Source of the DNA: Bacillota bacterium
Lineage (GTDB): Bacteria; Bacillota; Clostridia; Christensenellales; Aristaeellaceae
Length of the DNA: 20,009 nt
Direction: 5' to 3'
Assembly (NCBI GenBank): GCA_023398575.1
Contig: JAEWSC010000020.1
Location: forward strand, 1 to 20,009
The position numbers and the translations under genes are program-made. Below, piece by piece: positions 13,921 through 20,009 of this stretch. Every line of letters begins with the position of its first letter. Position 1 is the stretch's first letter. Below the pieces are notes generated by a model. It saw only the letters and a program-made list of their open reading frames with translations, was not told where the DNA came from and did not search any database.

Positions 13921-13945
13921 GTATGTCCATATAGGAGGGACATAC
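13921..13945 (+). promoter_or_regulatory. 8-bp dyad enclosing the ribosome binding site of the AraC-type gene
   Basis: GTATGTCC (13921-13928) and GGACATAC (13938-13945) are perfect inverted arms. The 9-nt centre plus the start of the right arm contain the Shine-Dalgarno AGGAGG (13933-13938), and the start codon follows at 13947. In RNA this hairpin would present or mask the ribosome binding site; in DNA it could be an autoregulatory operator. Confidence 0.5.
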
Positions 13946-13946
13946 G

Positions 13947-14858
13947 ATGCATGCATGGGAAGCAATAGGCAAAACACTGGATTATATTGAGGAACATATC
14001 GCAGAGGATATCAATATCGAGTCGTTGGCGGAAACCGCCGCCTTGTCGCTTTTTTACTATCAGCGGCTATTCAGCCGGCTGGTGAAAAAGCCAGTGAGGG
14101 AATATATAAAACTGCGGCGTATGGCAATGGTCTTGCCCGCGCTTCAAAACAAAGCCACCCGTATTCTGGATGCCGCCTTGGCGTACGGCTTTGGCAGCCA
14201 TGAAGCATTTACAAGGGCATTCAAAGAGACATATGGTATGACGCCGGAGCAATACCGGGGTAAGCCAATTTCGCTCAATCAATTTCATAAGCCAGATTTG
14301 TTGCTGGGGTATACCATGATAGATGAGGGGGTACCCCTGATCAGCGATGGTCTTGTGCTGGAGATGAACCGCAAAGTTATTCATGAACCTATTGAATTTA
14401 TGGGTGTGAAGAGCTTTGTTTCTATTGCGGGGCAATTGCCTGTAGGCGAAGCCACGGGGGTGGATATGCCCGGTGAAATATGGAGGCGTTTCCATCAGGA
14501 AAAGAGCCTCATTCCCCGCACGCCTGATGGGCGTGAACTGGGTGTTGCGTATATGGGTGATGCGCCGGAAGGGTGCTTTACCTATTTTGCGGGAGCAGAG
14601 GTCGCGCCGGGAGCCTGTGATGCGCGTTTTTCCATATGGCAGCTCCCAGCCCGGGAGTATATTGTCTGTGGGTTTGAAGCCAGCAATTTCGAGGAGCTTG
14701 TTACTGTGGCGCTTGATAAGGCGATTCGTTACAGCGGCTTATGGCTTGAGAAGCATGGCCTTGAGATGGGTGCTTTTGCCCCTGAGATGTATTACAATAG
14801 TTCGCCTGAAGCCACGTATATGGAGCTGCTGTTTCCTTTTCATGAAAGAAAAGAATAA
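13947..14858 (+). CDS. AraC-family regulator with C-terminal GyrI-like effector domain
   Basis: A 303-residue transcription regulator. Residues about 1-105 form the AraC-type double helix-turn-helix: IEEHIAEDINIESLAETA, then LSLFYYQRLFSRLVKKPVREYIKLRRM, and the second unit ILDAALAYGFGSHEAFTRAFKETYGMTPEQYR. Residues about 125-300 resemble the GyrI-like/AraC effector-binding domain, with IEFMGVKSFV near its start and PAREYIVCGFEA before the final helix. This order (HTH first, ligand domain second) is that of Rob/SoxS-like multidrug and stress regulators. The start is ATG 13947, 8 nt after AGGAGG. The dyad overlapping its ribosome binding site suggests autoregulation. The target genes and ligand are unknown. 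Confidence 0.9.
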   Translation: MHAWEAIGKTLDYIEEHIAEDINIESLAETAALSLFYYQRLFSRLVKKPVREYIKLRRMAMVLPALQNKATRILDAALAYGFGSHEAFTRAFKETYGMTPEQYRGKPISLNQFHKPDLLLGYTMIDEGVPLISDGLVLEMNRKVIHEPIEFMGVKSFVSIAGQLPVGEATGVDMPGEIWRRFHQEKSLIPRTPDGRELGVAYMGDAPEGCFTYFAGAEVAPGACDARFSIWQLPAREYIVCGFEASNFEELVTVALDKAIRYSGLWLEKHGLEMGAFAPEMYYNSSPEATYMELLFPFHERKE

Positions 14859-14963
14859 TTGTGGATTCAGCGAAAGCCCCTACTACTCATACGAAAAATT
14901 CTGCCATCCAAAAATCAGTGAAGCGTGAATGAATTGGGCGTTGGTTTTGTAAGGAGCAATCAA

Positions 14964-15500
14964 GTGAACAATCAGTTTTGCCAGCAAACAGCCATCACAA
15001 AAAATGATACGGTCACCCTTGGCGGCTATGACTGGACCGTGCTGGATATTCAATGTGACCGGACGCTGATGATTACAAAAGAAGTCATTGAAAAGCAGGC
15101 CTTTCATGCAAGACATGAAGTGACCACTTGGGAGCAGTGTACACTCAGGGCATATCTAAATGGAGCATTTTACAGCGGATTCAGCGAGAAGGAGAAGCAA
15201 CGCATACTGGAGACGGTTGTTTCGAATAGCAATAATCCGGAATATGGAACAAACGGTGGAAACCCAACAACCGACAAAGTATTCTTGCTCAGCATGGAGG
15301 AGGCAAACCGATATTTTTCTACGAATTCAAAGCGTGTAGCCGCCTATCAAGGCGCAGCCCGCTGGTGGTGGCTGCGCTCGCCCGGCATCAGCAATCATGC
15401 CGCGTTTGTGTACAGCGACGGCTTTGTCAACGCTCATGGCTACCGGGTGGATTATGCCTACACCGGCGTACGCCCTGCGATGTATTTGAAACTCGATTGA
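14964..15500 (+). CDS. DUF6273-domain protein
   Basis: A 178-residue protein with the pattern of DUF6273: LGGYDWTVLDI near the start, TWEQCTLRAYLNGAFYSGFS in the middle, DKVFLLSMEEANRYF (104-118), WWWLRSPG (134-141) and a closing GVRPAMYLKL (168-177). The domain is widespread in Clostridia and often repeated in larger surface proteins; its function is not established. Here it stands alone without signal peptide or membrane segment, so it is probably cytosolic. The start chosen is GTG 14964 because AAGGAG lies 7 nt upstream; an in-frame ATG 13 codons earlier has no ribosome binding site. It lies 105 nt after the AraC-type gene. Family recognition is good, function unknown. Confidence 0.82.
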   Translation: MNNQFCQQTAITKNDTVTLGGYDWTVLDIQCDRTLMITKEVIEKQAFHARHEVTTWEQCTLRAYLNGAFYSGFSEKEKQRILETVVSNSNNPEYGTNGGNPTTDKVFLLSMEEANRYFSTNSKRVAAYQGAARWWWLRSPGISNHAAFVYSDGFVNAHGYRVDYAYTGVRPAMYLKLD

Positions 15501-15620
15501 ATATAGCACGATCTATCGGCATTGCGTATCCTATGCCAGATGGCCTTTCACTGTTAATCCCAAAGCGCAGAATTCATGTCCATCAATGGCATGGATATCA
15601 TGCGCTTGTTTTTTTGTTTG

Positions 15621-15650
15621 TTGCAATGCTACAATAATCTCCTGTACAAT
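15621..15650 (+). promoter_or_regulatory. Possible promoter of the GNAT gene
   Basis: TTGCAA (15621-15626), an 18-nt spacer and TACAAT (15645-15650), 40 nt before the GNAT start codon. The rest of the 15501-15690 gap shows no gene or terminator that can be supported. Confidence 0.4.
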
Positions 15651-15690
15651 GATAATGGTACTGCGCATTGGTGGCAATGGAGGTTTAGGC

Positions 15691-16149
15691 ATGGCAGCGG
15701 ACATAAGGATCGTCACTTACGATCCCACCTACGCCGAGGAAACGGTTCATATGTGGCGAAAAAGCAAGGAGGATGCCATAGGTCAGGCGGAGCTGCATAC
15801 GTTTGACGACCAAATACATTTTTTGAATAATGTTCTTTCAGTGGATAATAAAATCTATCTGGCCATTGATGCCAGTACAAATAACGTCGCAGGCATGTTG
15901 GCATGCAATCAAACAGAGATTAATCAATTGTATATCCATACAGACTATCAGGGAAAAGGGTTGGGTGCAAGGCTGCTGGAGATTGCAAAAAGCAATTCTG
16001 GCGGTACGTTGACTCTTTATACGTTTGAGATCAACCATAAAGCTCAGCAGTTTTATGAAAAGCATGGTTTTAAAGTGATTGGCAGAGGATATGAAAACGA
16101 AGAAAATCTGGCGGACGTTAAATATCAGTGGAGGATGGAGCATCGGTGA
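15691..16149 (+). CDS. GNAT-family N-acetyltransferase
   Basis: A cytosolic acetyl-CoA-dependent acetyltransferase of 152 residues. Motif A is clear: INQLYIHTDYQGKGLGARLLEIA, with the pyrophosphate-binding QGKGLG at 87-92. The downstream TLYTFEINHKAQQFYEKHGFKVIGRG is the motif-B strand and helix with the usual N-x-x-A-x-x-F-Y-x-x-x-G-F. The substrate (amino acid, small amine, antibiotic or protein N-terminus) cannot be predicted. The start at 15691 has GGAGG 7 nt upstream; a longer reading from 15586 lacks a ribosome binding site and would extend through the predicted promoter. The next gene starts 95 nt downstream with its own ribosome binding site. Confidence 0.92.
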   Translation: MAADIRIVTYDPTYAEETVHMWRKSKEDAIGQAELHTFDDQIHFLNNVLSVDNKIYLAIDASTNNVAGMLACNQTEINQLYIHTDYQGKGLGARLLEIAKSNSGGTLTLYTFEINHKAQQFYEKHGFKVIGRGYENEENLADVKYQWRMEHR

Positions 16150-16244
16150 ATATATGCTTTGGATGCAAGGGGATAGCAGGCTTAAGCGAAACAAGGATGG
16201 TTGAAGAAGATGAAGCAAAAAGCATGGTGTATTTTGGAGGGTAT

Positions 16245-17702
16245 ATGAAAAGGATAATCGCCCTTATCATTTGCGTTTTGCTAATCTCAGTATGTATAGG
16301 GGCTTATGCGCTGCAACTGGAGACTGATGCCATAGATATATATGTAGAGTCGGTTGCATCCTCCCTGACAATCCCTAATGTGTCGATTGGTATTGTAAAA
16401 GATGGGGAGGTGCTGTACCTACGAGACTTTGGGGAGAAACAAAAAAATGCCCTGGGAGGTAAAGCAATAGCCTACCCGATTGGTTCAATCAGTAAGGTGT
16501 TTACTGCCCTGGCAGCCAGGCAGTTAATTGGAGCCGGGATGCTGGTAGAAAATGCTCCTGTTGAACGTTATCTGCCACATTTTCGTACTGAATACCTGGG
16601 GAAGAATGCATCCGTTACCGTCGGACAATTGATTCGTCATACAAGCGGCATATCGGCAATAGACGGCGGAAGACCCTTCATTTACAACACAAGACATGAC
16701 CTTTCGCAGGTTGTGGAAAGGTCCATGCATTTGAAGTTGGTCAGCAAACCGGGTGTGCAATATAACTATTCCAACCTAAATTATCTACTGCTGGGCCGTA
16801 TTGTAGAGCTTGTCTCACAAACACCGTATGATGCGTATGTCCACGACAAAATACTGAAACCTTTGCACATGACCGGTACAAATCCTAACGCCGCTAGTAT
16901 GCAAACTGGAGACTATATGAAAGGACATATACCGTTTTATGGCACAACATTGCCGGTTTCGTATGCATTTTCTAGCAGCATTATGCCAACTGGTGGATTT
17001 ATATCAACGGCAGAGGATATTTGCCGCTTAATGATTTTTTATCAGCAAGGCGGCCGTATAGATGGAGACAAACTCATTGATTCAAGCACAGTCTTGGGGT
17101 GGGAATCCGCGGCTGACAACGGGTATTACGACATTTACTGGACAAAAGCTGATTGGAAACCAGGACTCCGGTTTATTCATAATGGTTCCTGGCCTGGATA
17201 TTCCTCTACATTAACGCTAGATGCGGATTCTGGATACGGTATCGTTGTGCTGACAAATTCCTATGATCAGTGGGGAATACAGCTAAACGAACCGGCGCCT
17301 TGGGGGATGGCAGAGGATATTTTGTCGTACCTGACGGAGGGCACTTTTCCTGAAAGAAAGCCTATCTCCTACGATTATTCTGATGTGATATGGCTGGCCT
17401 GCTTATTTGCTGGGTTAATTTGGTTTGTTTGCTTCATGATCTGCCGTGAGATAAAAGCAAGCTCCCGCCAAAAGGGTGTCTTCAAAGATGCTATTATGCT
17501 ATCCATCTATCTTGGCCTTCCCATGCTCTGGATCATTTTTGTCCCGGCAATTAACGATGGCAAATGGGATTGGCTGCTGGCCTCAAATCCTCAGACGAAT
17601 ATTAGCTTGCTAGGCATTATGGCGGCATTGGTGCTGGTGGGGATAGGGAAATTGCTTATTCGCACCATACGCACATTTCCATCAAAAAGGGCATCTGCAT
17701 AA
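16245..17702 (+). CDS. Membrane-anchored beta-lactamase-family (class C / S12) serine hydrolase
   Basis: The 485-residue product starts with an N-terminal signal or anchor (MKRIIALIICVLLISVCIGA), then an extracellular penicillin-binding-protein-like domain with the S-x-x-K nucleophile motif S81-I-S-K84, the Y-x-N motif Y175-S-N177 and the third motif H312-N-G314 in place of K-T-G. Residues about 380-475 contain three transmembrane helices, so the hydrolase domain faces outward and is held in the membrane. Related proteins include D-aminopeptidases, esterases and proteins of the FmtA/Pbp4*-like group; true beta-lactamase activity cannot be assumed. The start at 16245 has GGAGGG 4 nt upstream; the longer reading from 16128 overlaps the GNAT gene. 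Confidence 0.9.
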   Translation: MKRIIALIICVLLISVCIGAYALQLETDAIDIYVESVASSLTIPNVSIGIVKDGEVLYLRDFGEKQKNALGGKAIAYPIGSISKVFTALAARQLIGAGMLVENAPVERYLPHFRTEYLGKNASVTVGQLIRHTSGISAIDGGRPFIYNTRHDLSQVVERSMHLKLVSKPGVQYNYSNLNYLLLGRIVELVSQTPYDAYVHDKILKPLHMTGTNPNAASMQTGDYMKGHIPFYGTTLPVSYAFSSSIMPTGGFISTAEDICRLMIFYQQGGRIDGDKLIDSSTVLGWESAADNGYYDIYWTKADWKPGLRFIHNGSWPGYSSTLTLDADSGYGIVVLTNSYDQWGIQLNEPAPWGMAEDILSYLTEGTFPERKPISYDYSDVIWLACLFAGLIWFVCFMICREIKASSRQKGVFKDAIMLSIYLGLPMLWIIFVPAINDGKWDWLLASNPQTNISLLGIMAALVLVGIGKLLIRTIRTFPSKRASA

Positions 17703-17744
17703 GCATTGAAAAAATTGGCGTAATCTATGGATTTGGAGGCCTAC

Positions 17745-18347
17745 ATGGGAAACACAGAAAAGTTTGATTTGATTGCAGGCAGCTACGATACCCCGCAAAG
17801 AATTGAAATCGCAAAGCGAATCGCCGATGCCATTTGCGATTATATCCAAGATGGCAAAAATAAACGCGCAATTGATTTTGGATGCGGAACCGGCCTTGTC
17901 GGCATGTATTTACTCAAAGACTTTGAATCTATATTGTTTCTGGATACATCACAAAATATGATCCGAGAAGTCCAACGGAAAATATCCGAAGGCAACATAC
18001 ATAACGCAGATACGATTTGCTTTGATTTTGAAGAGGACAGCTTGGCAGATGTGCATGCTGACTGTATATTTATGGCGCAGGTGCTGCTGCATATCAAAGA
18101 CTTTCAGCCGGTTCTGCGAAAGCTGTATGACGTTTTGAATCCCGGCGGGCATTTGATCATCGTTGATTTTGACAAGAACGTTGAAATCGATTCAGAGTTG
18201 GTGCACAATGGCTTTGATCAAGCTGCGCTGGCCAACATCATAAATGAGATGGGATATAAAAACGTCCGCTCCCGTACGTTTTATCATGGAAGCAAAATGT
18301 TCATGAACCGCGACGCATCCCTGTTCATCCTTGACGTTCAAAAGTGA
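17745..18347 (+). CDS. Class I SAM-dependent methyltransferase
   Basis: A 200-residue cytosolic methyltransferase of the Rossmann type. Motif I AIDFGCGTGLVG (42-53) binds SAM, followed by the acidic end of beta-2 (Asp67 in FLDTS), motif II/III ADCIFMAQVLLHIKD and the post-motif LNPGGHLIIVDF. This layout is that of the Methyltransf_11/25 group, which methylates small molecules. The substrate is unknown. A role as the quinone C-methyltransferase for the ubiDAX operon is possible in principle, but the gene is 4 kb away and has no UbiE/MenG-specific signature. The start chosen is ATG 17745 with GGAGG 5 nt upstream; an ATG six codons earlier has no ribosome binding site. It lies 42 nt after the hydrolase gene. 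Confidence 0.9.
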   Translation: MGNTEKFDLIAGSYDTPQRIEIAKRIADAICDYIQDGKNKRAIDFGCGTGLVGMYLLKDFESILFLDTSQNMIREVQRKISEGNIHNADTICFDFEEDSLADVHADCIFMAQVLLHIKDFQPVLRKLYDVLNPGGHLIIVDFDKNVEIDSELVHNGFDQAALANIINEMGYKNVRSRTFYHGSKMFMNRDASLFILDVQK

Positions 18348-18356
18348 GCCGGATAT

Positions 18357-18370
18357 TGCTGTATACAGCA
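18357..18370 (+). promoter_or_regulatory. Perfect 14-nt palindrome before the radical SAM gene
   Basis: TGCTGTATACAGCA is a perfect palindrome 9 nt after the methyltransferase stop codon and 45 nt before the radical SAM start. It could be a regulator site; a palindrome this long is expected about once by chance in 20 kb, so the call is weak. Confidence 0.3.
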
Positions 18371-18415
18371 TGCCTTTAGAAATAAAAGAACGCATGTAAT
18401 CATGGAGGAAAACTG

Positions 18416-19540
18416 ATGAAAATATCAAAAAGTGACGCGCTGATTTGGTTTGATGCTTTTTCTCAAATGCCTGAGGATGAAGAACCAACCGTAAAGCAAA
18501 AGGAAATTATATACGCCACTTTTGCACAGATTGAGGCGGCAGTCGATCAACGAATGGATGCCTTGAAGTCCTCCATCAAAGGTCTGAAAACACTGGAGAA
18601 CAGAACCTTTTATGTCGGTAATGACGGCAAGTTTTCCCAGGGTTGCCGCTCCTGCTTAACAGGTACAGGCCTTAGCGCCATACGCAAAACAAACAAATGC
18701 AACCTTGTTTGCAAGTTTTGCTATAACTATGGCCAGCTGGATGATATTCCTCCGGTAGGAGAGGGTATGTGGGAAATCGGCGGCACGAAGTTTTATGAAA
18801 AAGATATTGACCTGCTCCTTTCCATACAGCAAAAGCCCACTGGTATCTCTTATGTATACTTAGAGCCATTCATGGAAATTGAGAAATACTATCCAATAAT
18901 CAAAAAATTTTGCAAAGCAAACGTACATCAGCACATGTACACGAACGGTACCTTGGCAACGGAAGAGAACTTGAAGGCACTGGGCGAAGCGGGGCTTAAT
19001 GAGCTCCGCTTCAACCTGGGTGCTTCCAAGTGCTCCGACAAGGTGATCGAGAATATGGGCATAGCAAAAAAATACATCCCCTACGTAGGAATAGAAACGC
19101 CCATGACCCCTGAATTATATCAAGCATTTTTTAAGAAAAAACAGGCCATCCTTGCTACCGGTATAGATTTTATCAATTGCGCGGAGCTGCATTTAAACGA
19201 AAACAACATAGGTAATTATTCGGGAGAAAACATGTACATCTCCAGGCATGGCTATGTTTCGCCTGTTTGGAGTCGTGAACTGACGCTGAAGTTGATGAAA
19301 ATTGCCGATGAGGAGCAGTGGGATCTGGTGGTGCACGACTGCTCCAATTACACCAAGTTCGCAAGGGGTTTAAATCTGAGTGCAAAAGAGGGAAAATGGT
19401 TTGGCGCCAGCAACTATGCCTGTGAGTTTGAAAGGATACCTTACGAGGCATTTCTGCCGATACTCAACGACGATGGTTTTGCATTTTTAAGCGAAGAGGA
19501 ATTGCCCAAGGGGTATCAGCCGCAAATGTTGGAAATCTAA
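18416..19540 (+). CDS. Radical SAM protein of unknown substrate
   Basis: A 374-residue enzyme with the canonical [4Fe-4S] motif C-x3-C-x2-C in TNKCNLVCKFCYNYG (Cys95, Cys99, Cys102), where the cluster cleaves SAM to a 5'-deoxyadenosyl radical. Just before it is a second cysteine pair, GCRSCLTGTG (Cys77, Cys80), and further cysteines occur near the C-terminus (in HDCSNY and NYACEF), so one or more auxiliary clusters or a metal site are possible. YVYLEPFMEI, HMYTNGTL and LNELRFNLGA follow the typical beta/alpha partial-barrel strands. The N-terminal 60 residues are helical and not recognised. The ATG has GGAGG 7 nt upstream. A NimA-like flavoprotein gene follows 51 nt later. The substrate cannot be predicted. 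Confidence 0.88.
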   Translation: MKISKSDALIWFDAFSQMPEDEEPTVKQKEIIYATFAQIEAAVDQRMDALKSSIKGLKTLENRTFYVGNDGKFSQGCRSCLTGTGLSAIRKTNKCNLVCKFCYNYGQLDDIPPVGEGMWEIGGTKFYEKDIDLLLSIQQKPTGISYVYLEPFMEIEKYYPIIKKFCKANVHQHMYTNGTLATEENLKALGEAGLNELRFNLGASKCSDKVIENMGIAKKYIPYVGIETPMTPELYQAFFKKKQAILATGIDFINCAELHLNENNIGNYSGENMYISRHGYVSPVWSRELTLKLMKIADEEQWDLVVHDCSNYTKFARGLNLSAKEGKWFGASNYACEFERIPYEAFLPILNDDGFAFLSEEELPKGYQPQMLEI

Positions 19541-19591
19541 AAAGCTTGGGGCAAGTGCCTTTGACAATACAAAAAAATAGGAGGGAAACGT

Positions 19592-20009
19592 ATGCGCAGA
19601 AAAGACAGGGAAGTGACAAGCGGGGAAAGAATCGACGAGGTTATCAGCAGGTGCCATTGCATACGGCTTGGCTTTTGTGATGAGGGAGAAGTGTATATCG
19701 TTCCCTTAAACTTTGGGTTTGAAGAAAAGGATGGTAAGAGGACTTTTTACTTTCACAGCGCCAAAGAGGGGCGGAAGATTGATCTCATCAAAAAGGGCCA
19801 GATTGTTGGCTTTGAAATGGATACAAACTATAAGCTGAACGAAGGGGAAACGGCCTGCGATTATTCTGCCCGCTTTTTAAGTGTGATCGGTACAGGCCGT
19901 GTGTCCTTTCTCGAGGGTCAAGAGGAGAAGGTGGCCGCCTTGCAATCCATTATGCTGCACAATACAGGCAAAGGGGACTGGGATTTTGCAGATGCCATGG
20001 TGAATGCTG
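19592..20009 (+). CDS. Pyridoxamine-5'-phosphate-oxidase-fold protein, NimA-like (3' end outside window)
   Basis: The first 139 codons are present and the reading frame is open to the window edge. MRRKDREVT, then CHCIRLGFCDEGEVYIVPLNFGF and TFYFHSAKEGRKIDLIKKG match the split-barrel flavoprotein group that includes the NimA nitroimidazole-resistance proteins; the H-S-A-x-E-G-(K/R)-K block contacts the flavin phosphate. NimA-type proteins are about 155-165 residues, so little is missing. They reduce nitro groups or act as general FMN/haem-binding proteins; most chromosomal copies have no proven role in drug resistance. A strong ribosome binding site (GGAGG, 7 nt) precedes ATG 19592. It follows the radical SAM gene closely and may share its transcript. 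Confidence 0.88.
   Translation, partial: MRRKDREVTSGERIDEVISRCHCIRLGFCDEGEVYIVPLNFGFEEKDGKRTFYFHSAKEGRKIDLIKKGQIVGFEMDTNYKLNEGETACDYSARFLSVIGTGRVSFLEGQEEKVAALQSIMLHNTGKGDWDFADAMVNA

Noticed and set aside
17745..18347. Methyltransferase as the missing quinone C-methylase (UbiE/MenG/MqnG) of the ubiDAX operon
   Set aside because: It is over 4 kb away behind unrelated genes and shows only generic class I motifs.
1..20009. CRISPR arrays, insertion sequences, integrases, tRNA or rRNA genes
   Set aside because: No regularly spaced repeats, transposase-like frames, or recognisable RNA gene sequences were found on reading both strands.

Overview
The window is about 20 kb of a compact chromosome, most likely from an anaerobic Bacillota (Clostridia-like) bacterium. 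The evidence is strong AGGAGG-type ribosome binding sites, sigma-A-like promoters with extended -10 elements, moderate GC content, short intergenic gaps, and gene families common in that group: a DUF6273 protein, a NimA-like flavoprotein, an AraC regulator with a GyrI-like domain, and a radical SAM enzyme. No rRNA, tRNA, IS element, phage gene or CRISPR array was seen. The organism cannot be named from this sequence.

Layout, left: 1-955 is on the minus strand and holds the start of an MFS transporter (cut by the window edge) preceded by pyroglutamyl peptidase (pcp). A divergent promoter region (about 956-1145) separates pcp from an rRNA uracil-5-methyltransferase. Then come a flavodoxin-fold protein, an SDR oxidoreductase and, convergently, an FMN-dependent azoreductase-like protein, whose stop codon overlaps that of the SDR. 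A tRNA-dihydrouridine synthase and an S51-type (peptidase E-like) protein overlap by 4 nt.

Middle: a promoter at 6167-6195 drives a leader that matches the fluoride (crcB) riboswitch, followed by an intrinsic terminator overlapping the aptamer's 3' half. The controlled gene is a cation/proton antiporter with a DD motif, so this is a fluoride-response unit whose effector is neither CrcB nor CLC-F. A terminator, two overlapping promoters and a leader dyad then precede a tightly packed operon: UbiD decarboxylase, UbiA prenyltransferase, UbiX flavin prenyltransferase, then a lipoprotein, ATPase and permease of a NitT/TauT/SsuABC-type ABC importer. UbiX would supply prenylated FMN to UbiD, and UbiA would prenylate an aromatic acid. 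The ABC importer in the same transcription unit suggests that an aromatic precursor is imported, then prenylated and decarboxylated (quinone-type salvage or an unusual quinone route). That last step is inference.

Right: a YciI-like protein, an AraC/GyrI regulator with a dyad over its ribosome binding site, a DUF6273 protein, a GNAT acetyltransferase, a membrane-anchored beta-lactamase-family serine hydrolase, a class I methyltransferase, a radical SAM protein and the start of a NimA-like pyridoxamine-phosphate-oxidase-fold protein. All are on the plus strand, mostly with their own strong ribosome binding sites and no clear common pathway.

The two most interesting elements are the fluoride riboswitch-antiporter unit, with its unusual linker complementary to the terminator tail, and the ubiD-ubiA-ubiX-ABC importer operon.
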